A stretch of 41,566 nt of DNA. Origin: Bacteroidales bacterium UBA3844. GTDB lineage: Bacteria; Bacteroidota; Bacteroidia; Bacteroidales; Paludibacteraceae. The DNA lies in contig DGHQ01000022.1 in assembly GCA_002392915.1 (NCBI GenBank), positions 1 through 41,566 on the forward strand, read 5' to 3'. The notes below the pieces were generated by a model. That model was not told where the DNA came from. It searched no databases and saw only the letters and a list, made by a program, of their open reading frames with translations. A program made the position numbers and the translations under genes. Positions within the stretch are counted from its first letter, which is position 1. The number at the start of each line of letters is the position of its first letter. Below are positions 1 to 7,341 of this stretch, in pieces.

Positions 1-89
1 AAAATTCATAAGAATAGATAAGAAAATAGTTGATTTTTAGTTGTAAAACATCACCAAATTAACACTCTAATTATAGTTTAGCGAACAAA

Positions 90-121
90 AAACGGATAGA
101 TACAAAAGCATCTATCCGTTT
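90..121 (-). terminator. Rho-independent terminator of the pectate lyase operon
   Basis: A perfect 12-bp inverted repeat (90-101 with 110-121, 8-base loop) lies 27 bases beyond the stop codon of the minus-strand pectate lyase gene. Read on the minus strand it is followed by a T-rich run. Confidence 0.85.
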
Positions 122-147
122 AGTCAATTAAGTTGTATGGTAAATAT

Positions 148-2733
148 TTATTTGATTATCAGGCTGTAGACATTAAGTGAATCGCCCTTGCTGATTGAAT
201 GTTCGCCTGCATTCAATTTCACAGAAACGACACCATCGGAGTCTGCTGTCACACTTGTACCGTCGACTTTTATTTTTCCGTTAGCAGTGTCTGTGATTAT
301 GAAGAGTGTTTTGGCGGCGACGGTTGTGAATGTCACAGAAGTGCTGCTCTCCATTTTGATTGCGGATGTATAGGTGACACCATTATATGTCTTTGCCGCA
401 ATTCCACTCTTTATATTGGCAGAGACGGTGAAAAATCCACTATTGTCAGTAGTTCCGTTGTCGAATGTCAGAGTTTGGTCAGACGTGAGGTCTATATCCG
501 GATTAATGAAATTATCTCCGTTTTCATTTTCATTCCCGTCATTATTCTGGTTTTCGTTTGTAGTTTCGTCATTTCCACTGTTAGAATCAACTTTGTTGGA
601 AACTTCTGAATCATCCACGCATATAAATGATAGAGCAGAGACCGAACTTTCTTTGTCTTTTGATCCAGAACAAATGAAATATGTGCCAGCCCCAATATTG
701 TAGGAAGATGTTCCGCTCAACTGTCCAATTTTAGTGCCGTCCGCACACATCAAATATGGACCACCGTATGAGTCGGATCCTGCTGTCACAGTCACCTTGC
801 AACTTCTATCAATACGGAATGTGATGCCCTGTCCTTTGAATTTGCCAGATTTATAGTTTGTAAATGTGATGCCACTGCCTGTTGTGCCCATCGTAGCGTC
901 ATATTTACAACTGCTCATATCAATAGCTCCATTCACATTGTTGACGTTCATAGATGTGTTTGTGACTTTCTTTTGCTTCATCACTCCCGAATACATCAGA
1001 CACTCCTTACGTGCAGTCACAGCATCAGTGATGTATGCTTTGGTCTGTTTCTTTGAAGCATCATAGTAAAATAGAGTGGCGTCGGTGTCAAACTTGCTAA
1101 AATCTATGTTTCTGGCCTGAAACTGACATTTGTTTGACACTGCTTCTTCCCTTTTCTTTGCAATCACAGCATTGTTGGTGCCTATACATGCGTAATATAG
1201 ATCTCCATAACTTTTGGAAACACCACCAGATGTGGTCTCACATACATTTTTGCATCCGTCAAAATAGTTGTGCTCTGAAAATCTGTATGAGTTTGCTCGG
1301 CAAGACGCGATATAGCTCAGACTGGCTTTCGAATCTGTCATGTCACCAAACACATAGTTGTTGTAGAAGTGGAAATTGGCGTTACGAAGAAGCGGCACAC
1401 GTGATGCGCAATTTTTCCAGATGTTGTGATGGAAAGTGATGTTGAATTGTAAAGACGCGTCACTTGATCCGATCAGATTGGTTTTGTGTCCGTACTCAAA
1501 ATAGCAGTAGCTTAAAGTGAAATATTGGCCTCGTTTGAAATCGCAAGAACCGTCTCCTTCCTTCTTGTCACTCTCCGCTGGATTGGCACAATAACCCTGC
1601 TTGAACGAACAGTGGTGTACCCAACATCTCTCAACCGATGCACTCAAATCTGAAGTCACATTTGACGATGCCTGATTTCCCTCCATTCCGATAGCATCTT
1701 CAGGATATGCGTCAAAAAGCAGGTTTCTTGCCTCAAAACTTTTACCGTATTTGTTGTCAGAACAGATGAAATGGAATCCCCAACCATAAATTTGTGCATC
1801 GTCGCCAACACCTTCTAGTGTCAGATTTTGAGCGTTTTTCATTCTTGCCAAATGACCATTGTCACCAACACTTCCTCCATTGTCTGTAGAGTTGTAGGCA
1901 GTCAATCCTTCCGGACTTGTTACTTTTCCAATGAAACGAATCACTACAGGATGATCTTTGGTCACTGCAAAAATACCTTTCTCTGATGCGTCTGCTGTGT
2001 AAGTGTTGCTGGATGAGCTTGAATACTGGTTGTTGTTCAAAATCCAACCAATTCCTTTTCCGACACTTTCGTAACCAGGAATAGTCACATTGTCTTTATT
2101 CTCTTCAGTGACATAGACAACAATCGCGTCTTCTTTAAGCGTACCGTCATCTTTATAAGCTCCGACACCCTCTGTATAATTAAAGTGAGCATATCCACTA
2201 CGGTCGAAAGCCCCAACTGTTACGATGTCTGTTTCTGAAGCTTTTTCTTCCGTCTCCTTGCCTCCGATTAGAGGAACAACCTTAAATTGATAGTCTCCCT
2301 TCTTCAGTCCAAGAATATCGGCTCTGAATTGCGAACCTGTTTTTCTGACAAGCTCAGAATCTATCTTCGCATATTTTCCTCCGATTTCTTTATAGTAGAC
2401 GGAATAATCGGATGCATCTGAAGACGGCTCCCATATCACAAATCCAGACTCAAACCATCCGTCGGCTAAAACGATCTTCACACCGCCTTCCTGAATAGAT
2501 GTTTGTTTGATAAAACTGATCTGAGTGGCATTGCCATTGTAACTTCTTTTCTCGTCTCCATTATTGAACGAGATACTAAAATAATTGTCGTTGCCAAAAT
2601 CAATCGACTCTACTGAAGACGATGAATAGATTTCTGCCGCGCCATTGTCCATCGACACCTTCACCTTGTTCTGCGCGTCAACGGATGTGAACATGATTGC
2701 CCACATAGATAAAATTGAAACTATCTTTTTCAT
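148..2733 (-). CDS. Secreted pectate lyase, polysaccharide lyase family 1-like
   Basis: 861 aa. A signal peptide (about residues 1-20, ending VDA) is followed by a short beta module (about 25-75) also seen in neighbouring secreted proteins. Next comes a fibronectin-like region (about 85-170, GWFESGFVIWEP) and then a right-handed beta-helix lyase domain. The lyase shows CWVHHCSF, a GDGSCDFKRG segment in the calcium-binding region, and CASRVPLLR with the presumed catalytic Arg near residue 445. The family cleaves pectate by beta-elimination. After a low-complexity N/G/E/D linker there is a C-terminal beta-rich domain of about 110 residues that may bind carbohydrate. It does not look like a T9SS sorting domain. 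It is the last gene of a four-gene operon and starts 5 bases after the stop of a small sorting-domain protein. It resembles the lyase at 3234-5081, so the two are diverged tandem paralogues. Extracellular location is inferred from the signal peptide. Confidence 0.88.
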   Translation of the reverse strand: MKKIVSILSMWAIMFTSVDAQNKVKVSMDNGAAEIYSSSSVESIDFGNDNYFSISFNNGDEKRSYNGNATQISFIKQTSIQEGGVKIVLADGWFESGFVIWEPSSDASDYSVYYKEIGGKYAKIDSELVRKTGSQFRADILGLKKGDYQFKVVPLIGGKETEEKASETDIVTVGAFDRSGYAHFNYTEGVGAYKDDGTLKEDAIVVYVTEENKDNVTIPGYESVGKGIGWILNNNQYSSSSSNTYTADASEKGIFAVTKDHPVVIRFIGKVTSPEGLTAYNSTDNGGSVGDNGHLARMKNAQNLTLEGVGDDAQIYGWGFHFICSDNKYGKSFEARNLLFDAYPEDAIGMEGNQASSNVTSDLSASVERCWVHHCSFKQGYCANPAESDKKEGDGSCDFKRGQYFTLSYCYFEYGHKTNLIGSSDASLQFNITFHHNIWKNCASRVPLLRNANFHFYNNYVFGDMTDSKASLSYIASCRANSYRFSEHNYFDGCKNVCETTSGGVSKSYGDLYYACIGTNNAVIAKKREEAVSNKCQFQARNIDFSKFDTDATLFYYDASKKQTKAYITDAVTARKECLMYSGVMKQKKVTNTSMNVNNVNGAIDMSSCKYDATMGTTGSGITFTNYKSGKFKGQGITFRIDRSCKVTVTAGSDSYGGPYLMCADGTKIGQLSGTSSYNIGAGTYFICSGSKDKESSVSALSFICVDDSEVSNKVDSNSGNDETTNENQNNDGNENENGDNFINPDIDLTSDQTLTFDNGTTDNSGFFTVSANIKSGIAAKTYNGVTYTSAIKMESSTSVTFTTVAAKTLFIITDTANGKIKVDGTSVTADSDGVVSVKLNAGEHSISKGDSLNVYSLIIK

Positions 2734-2738
2734 ACGCC

Positions 2739-3188
2739 TTATTTCTTAATGAATTTAACAACTTTTCCATCAACATTGAGCAAATATACGCCCGATGCGA
2801 AACCAGAAATGTCTATTCTTGTCTCATTTGACTCTGTATGGCATGAGTAGACGGAAATGCCGGATACAGATAAAATCGACAGTCTCTTTCCTGCTTCAAC
2901 TCCAGTTAATACTAATTGATTGCCAACAATAGTTTTGATTCCATACAAACAGTTTTGAAGAGCCGAAGCATCAGTGATCGTGTTGAAATCCACCACGATA
3001 TCATCCATGTCGAATGAAAGAGCAGAGCCGTCTTTGAAAGTCACATTCACAATATCTCCATTGATTTTAATTTGTGAAGGAGACGAGGAGATTGCCTCAC
3101 CATTCACTTTAATCTCTGGTGCAGACATTGCCAACTCTGAGTATGACAGACAGACTGCAATTAATATGATTCTAATTAATCGTTTCAT
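2739..3188 (-). CDS. Small secreted protein with T9SS type A sorting domain
   Basis: 149 aa from the ATG at 3188. Upstream in-frame ATGs are possible, but only this one puts the signal peptide (MKRLIRIILIAVCLSYSEL) at the N-terminus. After the signal comes a short beta module (VTFKDGSALSFDMDDIVVDF). The C-terminal 75 residues have the pattern of a T9SS type A sorting domain: LSILSVSGISVYS, then SGVYLLNVDGKVVKFIKK. Such domains direct export across the outer membrane and are removed by PorU. Almost nothing is left after removing signal, module and sorting domain, so no enzymatic role is visible. It lies 45 bases after one pectate lyase gene and 5 bases before another, clearly in the same operon. 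Confidence 0.85.
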   Translation of the reverse strand: MKRLIRIILIAVCLSYSELAMSAPEIKVNGEAISSSPSQIKINGDIVNVTFKDGSALSFDMDDIVVDFNTITDASALQNCLYGIKTIVGNQLVLTGVEAGKRLSILSVSGISVYSCHTESNETRIDISGFASGVYLLNVDGKVVKFIKK

Positions 3189-3233
3189 CTCAATTAAATT
3201 TTGCATTGTGCATTTATAATTCAGCATTTAACA

Positions 3234-5081
3234 TCATTCTCCCTGAATATTCTTCAACGAAGTCTTATAGTTAGTCAACGCACTCTTCAAAGCAGCGTTC
3301 ACAGCATAACTTTCATCTTCATCAGTCGTGAATGTCCATTTGAAATCACCACCGTTCTGACGACCTGCAAAAGCCTTCACATTTTCTACAGCCTGTTCAG
3401 CAGAGTCAGGAGTGTAGGAATACATCACAGATGAGTTTGTGTCGAAATTGTTGTAGGTGTTGCCACCTGAGAGAGAAGTGACGGATGATGGCACTTTCTC
3501 ATTACGTGAGGATGCCTCATAGAAATCAAAATCACTCTTTCCATTAATTCCACGAGTGTCCTTACCTCCCTTCAAAGCAGAAATCGTATTGTTGTAGGAA
3601 ACATAAGTCACCTTACCCTCAAACTTATTACCGAACGATTTGATCGTTCCTCCTGCCTCGCCACTGAATGTGCCATTGTCTTTACTGCTCTTGTTGTCTT
3701 CCGCATAAAGATCAGAACCCTGCATAGAAGTCAGCATAGGGAATTTGCAAGAGCGGAAATAGTTGTTTTCAGAGAAAATGCTTGATCCGAGTGTTGAACC
3801 GATTCCATATTTGGCGATTCCGTCATAGTAGTTGTTGTAGACGTGAGCCGAATAGTAGCGTACACGTGGATGACGGCTGTCCGAGTGGTCGTACCAATTA
3901 TGGTGGTAGGTGATGTAAAGACCATCTGTCGTGCCCTCACTCAAACCAAGAAGGTTACATTTGCCGTTGTCAAAGAAATGGTTGTATGAGAATGTTATGT
4001 ATGTCGACTTCTTACAGTCCAACGCACCGTCTCCTTTCACCTGATCAGCATCGCTTCCGGCATCTCCGTAGAAGAAATCACAGTTGTGGACCCACACATA
4101 TTCGCAAGACTGCTGCAAACCGATGTTGTCTCCTTCACCTGAGTCGCAATTCATAGTCCCGATGTTGCGGACCTCCACCAATTTGGCATTCTTTATTCTC
4201 ACGCCCCAACCGTTGGCTACGGCATCCTCTCCAACACCTTCGATAGTGACACCTGCGCACTTCTGTTTTGTGCCTCCAAGGTCGACTAAAATATCACCCT
4301 TGTCTGTTATTGCTGGATCACTCACATTTCCGACAATACGGATGCAGAGTGGGCGAGCGTCATAACCTTTTTTGTACAGGATAAGAATGTCCTGGATTCC
4401 TTGAGCTGATGTTGTCGACCCGTTGCTTGAAGTGACAATGTCTGCCGACACTTTATCTTTTGTCTTCTCCGTCATATAGAGCACAATGGCGTCTTTCTTC
4501 AAAGTTCCATCCATATTATAAGCTCCTGGCACATTGCCATTAGAGAATGCAAAACCACTACGATCGTGAGCCTTTACCGAAATCTTCGACACAGAAGGCT
4601 TGCATATCTCCTTTCCATTTGCATCTACAGCAACTACACTTAGATTATAGTCTCCAGCCGCCAAACCAAGAGCGTCAGCACGGTAGAAGTTGCCATAGTT
4701 GCGGATCAACGCGTCGTCGATCTGAATATATTGATTATCAGATGCTTTTTTAACAGAAACCTTATATTTAGACGCTCCAGAGTAAGCCGACCAAGTTGCG
4801 AAGCAAGATTCAAACCAACCGCCAGTTGTAAGAATCTTGATGTCTCCTTGTGTCGCAACCACACCGGGAGTAGTAGGCACTGACGGAGTCACATCCGCAG
4901 TATCAGAAGGAATGACGGGAGTGATATTCTCGCTATCTTTGACGAAAACAACACTGTCGACAATATCAGTAGTGTACTCTACAACACGTCCATCTTTCAT
5001 GAAGACGTTAAAACTGTCTGCCATTGTGGCTGAAAAACCAGAGGCAAGAGCCAAGCAGAAAAGAAAATGTTTGTTATTCAT
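3234..5081 (-). CDS. Secreted pectate lyase, polysaccharide lyase family 1-like
   Basis: 615 aa with signal peptide (about 1-21), a short beta module (FNVFMKDGRVVEYTTDIVDS), a fibronectin-like region (about 80-165) and a family-1 pectate lyase beta-helix. Visible family motifs are VWVHNCDF (W330), GDGALDCKKSTYITFSYNHF in the calcium-binding region, and DSRHPRVR with the expected catalytic Arg in residues 403-408. It should cleave polygalacturonate by beta-elimination with calcium. It has no recognisable T9SS sorting domain and ends in a helical tail. It starts 13 bases after the stop of a small sorting-domain protein and is co-transcribed with it. It is a diverged paralogue of the lyase at 148-2733 but lacks that protein's extra C-terminal domain. 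Confidence 0.92.
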   Translation of the reverse strand: MNNKHFLFCLALASGFSATMADSFNVFMKDGRVVEYTTDIVDSVVFVKDSENITPVIPSDTADVTPSVPTTPGVVATQGDIKILTTGGWFESCFATWSAYSGASKYKVSVKKASDNQYIQIDDALIRNYGNFYRADALGLAAGDYNLSVVAVDANGKEICKPSVSKISVKAHDRSGFAFSNGNVPGAYNMDGTLKKDAIVLYMTEKTKDKVSADIVTSSNGSTTSAQGIQDILILYKKGYDARPLCIRIVGNVSDPAITDKGDILVDLGGTKQKCAGVTIEGVGEDAVANGWGVRIKNAKLVEVRNIGTMNCDSGEGDNIGLQQSCEYVWVHNCDFFYGDAGSDADQVKGDGALDCKKSTYITFSYNHFFDNGKCNLLGLSEGTTDGLYITYHHNWYDHSDSRHPRVRYYSAHVYNNYYDGIAKYGIGSTLGSSIFSENNYFRSCKFPMLTSMQGSDLYAEDNKSSKDNGTFSGEAGGTIKSFGNKFEGKVTYVSYNNTISALKGGKDTRGINGKSDFDFYEASSRNEKVPSSVTSLSGGNTYNNFDTNSSVMYSYTPDSAEQAVENVKAFAGRQNGGDFKWTFTTDEDESYAVNAALKSALTNYKTSLKNIQGE

Positions 5082-5094
5082 AGTGTGTTAGATT

Positions 5095-5565
5095 TTATTT
5101 TTTTATAAACTTTACAACCTCAGAATTGATTCTGACGAAGTAGATGCCTGATTTGTAATTAGCTACGTTGATGCTCAAAACATTACCGTCAGCTCTCATA
5201 TTAGAAATGAGCAAGCCATTAATATTGAAGACGGAGATGTTCGCATCTGTAGGTACACCGTTTATACAGATGTATTCAACGGCAGGGTTAGGGTAGAGAA
5301 GTATGCCATTATCAGCAACATCTTCAACCGCTGTTGGTTGTTCCTCGACTTCAGTATAATATATACGCTGGAGAGAAGAGAAATCATAGCTTGTCATACT
5401 GCCATCAGTGAAATATGTATCAACCTTACCGTTTGAAAAGACCAGCTTTTTCAAATCATCTGTTGAGTACGAAACCCCTTTGTCTGCGACAAATGTGCCT
5501 GCAAACATCATTCCACATATGAAAGAGGCAATAATAGTAAATGAAATACGTGTTTTCATATTCAT
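5095..5565 (-). CDS. Small secreted protein with T9SS type A sorting domain
   Basis: 156 aa from the ATG at 5565. The open frame extends to 5778, but the extension is not signal-like and would include the promoter. A signal peptide (MNMKTRISFTIIASFICGMM) is followed by a beta module (VDTYFTDGSMTSYDFSSLQR). Then comes a textbook type A sorting domain: LLYPNPAVEYICI, ISVFNINGLLISN, SGIYFVRINSEVVKFIKK. It is the first gene of the pectate lyase operon. Its size and layout match the products of 2739-3188 and 9942-10445. Function beyond T9SS export is not visible. Confidence 0.85.
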   Translation of the reverse strand: MNMKTRISFTIIASFICGMMFAGTFVADKGVSYSTDDLKKLVFSNGKVDTYFTDGSMTSYDFSSLQRIYYTEVEEQPTAVEDVADNGILLYPNPAVEYICINGVPTDANISVFNINGLLISNMRADGNVLSINVANYKSGIYFVRINSEVVKFIKK

Positions 5566-5590
5566 GCGTTTTTGTGAATTGTTCTGTTTG

Positions 5591-5630
5591 CAAAAGTAAT
5601 GGCAAAAGTAAAGATAGCACGAAATTTCAA
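5591..5630 (-). promoter_or_regulatory. Candidate promoter of the pectate lyase operon
   Basis: Two copies of the Bacteroidota -7 box TACTTTTG lie on the minus strand at 5603-5610 and 5591-5598. A TTG lies 17 bases upstream of the first, slightly shorter than the usual 19-21. Both would initiate just upstream of the ATG at 5565. Confidence 0.5.
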
Positions 5631-5821
5631 TATCAAACAATGTAGATGAACATTTTTTCATGGATGACAGATGTAACAATATCAAGCAGTAATTGTAACG
5701 TGTTTTGTGTATATGTCTGATTAATACTCGGATAGAAATATCATGTGAGATATAAAAAAAGTTGAGAAACAAGGGCAAAATGCATGATTTTTCATGATTA
5801 TTAATTGCCTAAGTACAATAA

Positions 5822-5852
5822 TTTCGCATTTCAAACGGTTTTTGTATTTTTG
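5822..5852 (+). promoter_or_regulatory. Promoter of the 61-aa membrane protein gene
   Basis: A -7 box TATTTTTG at 5845-5852 has a weak TTTCG -33 element about 20 bases upstream. Initiation a few bases downstream supports translation from the ATG at 5877 rather than an earlier in-frame start. Confidence 0.55.
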
Positions 5853-5876
5853 CACTACATTAAAATAGAGACAAAG

Positions 5877-6062
5877 ATGTTAAAAACGATTCTTGTGGCA
5901 ATAGCGTTTCTTGGAGTCGCCATCCTTCTGCTTGGTGTCAAGATTTTCTTTACAAAAGATGGTAAGTTTCCTAATGGTCATGTGAGTGGCAACAAGGAAA
6001 TGCGTAAGCGTGGCATCACTTGTGCACAGTCGCAGGATAGAGCAGAACGTAGAAAAATATAA
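5877..6062 (+). CDS. Conserved small single-pass membrane protein
   Basis: 61 aa. One N-terminal hydrophobic helix (about residues 3-24, TILVAIAFLGVAILLLGVKI) is followed by a basic tail with FPNGHVSGNKEMRKRGITCAQSQD. I recognise this tail from uncharacterised short proteins in many Bacteroidales genomes; no function is known to me. It has its own promoter and a strong terminator, so it is a single-gene unit. The cysteine in GITCAQS is the only tail residue that suggests chemistry. Confidence 0.75.
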   Translation: MLKTILVAIAFLGVAILLLGVKIFFTKDGKFPNGHVSGNKEMRKRGITCAQSQDRAERRKI

Positions 6063-6108
6063 ACAACATTAATCTGTTATATCCATTTGTTCATACCATA
6101 AATAAAAT

Positions 6109-6152
6109 AAACAAAAGCAGCATATCTCAAATAAAACATACTGCTTTTGTTT
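6109..6152. terminator. Bidirectional terminator
   Basis: A 12-bp perfect inverted repeat (AAACAAAAGCAG, 6109-6120, with 6141-6152) sits between the convergent 61-aa gene and the glutathione peroxidase gene. It can serve both strands. Confidence 0.75.
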
Positions 6153-6174
6153 GGTCTGTCAGTTTACTAAAATC

Positions 6175-6765
6175 TCATTTCAACGCCGCTATAATTGCTG
6201 GCTCTATCACATCTTTTTTCTGATCTGTCTCAAATCGACGAATAACCTTACCGTCTTTGCCAACCAAAAATTTGGTAAAATTCCAGCCAATGCTCACGTC
6301 CGCCGCAGGATCATCCACATTCGCATGTTCAAGATAATCATAAAGGGCGATTTTGTTTTCTCCATTCACGTCAATCTTGTGGAATCGAGGAAACTCTGTG
6401 TGATAATTCAACGTGCAGAAATTCTGAATCTCTTCATCCGACTCTGGAGCCTGCTCTGCAAACTGGTTGCATGGAAAATCCAGAATCTCAAATCCCTTAT
6501 CTTTGTAGACGGAATAAAGCTGCTGCAACTCTTCATACTGAGGGGTATGACCACATCGTGTGGCTGTGTTCACAATCAAAAGCACTTTGCCTTTGTATTG
6601 TGATAATGATACCTCATTTCCTTGATTATCAATCACAGTAAAATCATAAACTGTAGTCGTTGGTTGTCCTTCGGAAATTGTTTCTGAACCTGATGCTTTA
6701 AGAAAAAAGATGCCAAGTAGGCTCAAGACTACAATGGCAATAAAAATCAAATTGCATTTTTTCAT
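6175..6765 (-). CDS. Membrane-anchored or exported glutathione peroxidase
   Basis: 196 aa from the ATG at 6765. An ATG at 6792 is also in frame but lies almost on the predicted transcription start. An N-terminal hydrophobic segment (about 7-23) should take the protein to the envelope. The rest is a glutathione peroxidase/thioredoxin-like fold: NTATRCGHTPQYEELQ with the peroxidatic Cys71 (cysteine, not selenocysteine), LDFPCNQF with C99 and Q101, and GWNFTKFLVGKDGKVI. The family reduces hydroperoxides. Bacterial cysteine forms often use thioredoxin rather than glutathione, so the reductant is uncertain. It is a single-gene unit and would protect the cell envelope from peroxides. Confidence 0.92.
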   Translation of the reverse strand: MKKCNLIFIAIVVLSLLGIFFLKASGSETISEGQPTTTVYDFTVIDNQGNEVSLSQYKGKVLLIVNTATRCGHTPQYEELQQLYSVYKDKGFEILDFPCNQFAEQAPESDEEIQNFCTLNYHTEFPRFHKIDVNGENKIALYDYLEHANVDDPAADVSIGWNFTKFLVGKDGKVIRRFETDQKKDVIEPAIIAALK

Positions 6766-6802
6766 ATTAGAGTTTGTTATTAAAGTTTTCATTTTACATA
6801 TA

Positions 6803-6810
6803 CAAAAATA
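6803..6810 (-). promoter_or_regulatory. -7 box for the glutathione peroxidase gene
   Basis: TATTTTTG on the minus strand fits TAnnTTTG. The -33 region is poor. Initiation near 6797 favours the ATG at 6765 as the start. Confidence 0.45.
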
Positions 6811-6859
6811 GTGTTTTCATTTAGAAGTCGATTAAATGTTATTAAATAATTTGGCTATA

Positions 6860-6926
6860 GAGGTTGTGGATTGATAAAGGTGGAATACTCTTACCCTGTT
6901 CTGTAGTACGAGCCGTAGACGAGCAT
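6860..6926 (-). repeat. Intergenic structured repeat, copy D (diverged)
   Basis: The reverse complement reads TGCTCGTCTACGGCTCGTA, then GGGTAAGAGTATTCCACCTT and CAATCC. This is collinear with the copies at 10590-10653 and 41114-41173 with several substitutions. It lies in the otherwise featureless 6793-6998 interval. Confidence 0.6.
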
Positions 6927-6998
6927 TTATTAATTCTTTTGCCTTATGCAATGGAATTCAATCATATAGTAATTTTTGTGAGTAAATTTAACAGCCTA

Positions 6999-7257
6999 TT
7001 AACTTTTGATAATCTCCCTCAACAACTTTACATTTTTCTTATTTACCCATCCTTCTTTGACTTCACTTTTTCCAAGCGGTTTCACATAATATGACGATTC
7101 GTTTTCGTCTGTGATAAAAACACGTCTTTTTTTAATATACATCTTTATCACATTTTGTTCCCAAATCCCACACTCCCTGCATATAATCATGATTCTTTTG
7201 TGCAAAAAAGGTAGAGAAATTCAGCAATAGCATTATTATAAATAAGAAATGTTTCAT
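6999..7257 (-). pseudogene. Decayed third copy of the 10929/11734 secreted protein family
   Basis: From the ATG at 7257 the minus strand encodes a signal peptide and MQGVWDLGTKCDKD before a stop after 41 codons. A shifted overlapping frame then encodes YYVKPLGKSEVKEGWVNKK and VKLLREIIKS up to the stop at 6999. The first part matches the N-termini of the products of 10929-11771 and 11734-12639 (signal, then GLW/GVW). The second part matches their C-termini (YHVEPLGKS, DGW, VKLLRDMI). About 200 internal codons are missing and the two ends are out of frame, so this is the remnant of an internal deletion. Confidence 0.75.
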
Positions 7258-7296
7258 GATATTATCTTTTATGTGAACACCACAAAAATAAAAAAA

Positions 7297-7326
7297 TGAA
7301 GGGAAAAACCAACCGTCTTCCCTTCA
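7297..7326 (-). terminator. Terminator of the carbohydrate-binding protein operon
   Basis: A 9-bp inverted repeat (TGAAGGGAA, 7297-7305, with 7318-7326) is followed on the minus strand by a T-rich run. It sits just downstream of the stop at 7342. Confidence 0.8.
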
Positions 7327-7341
7327 TTTATCTAAATCATT

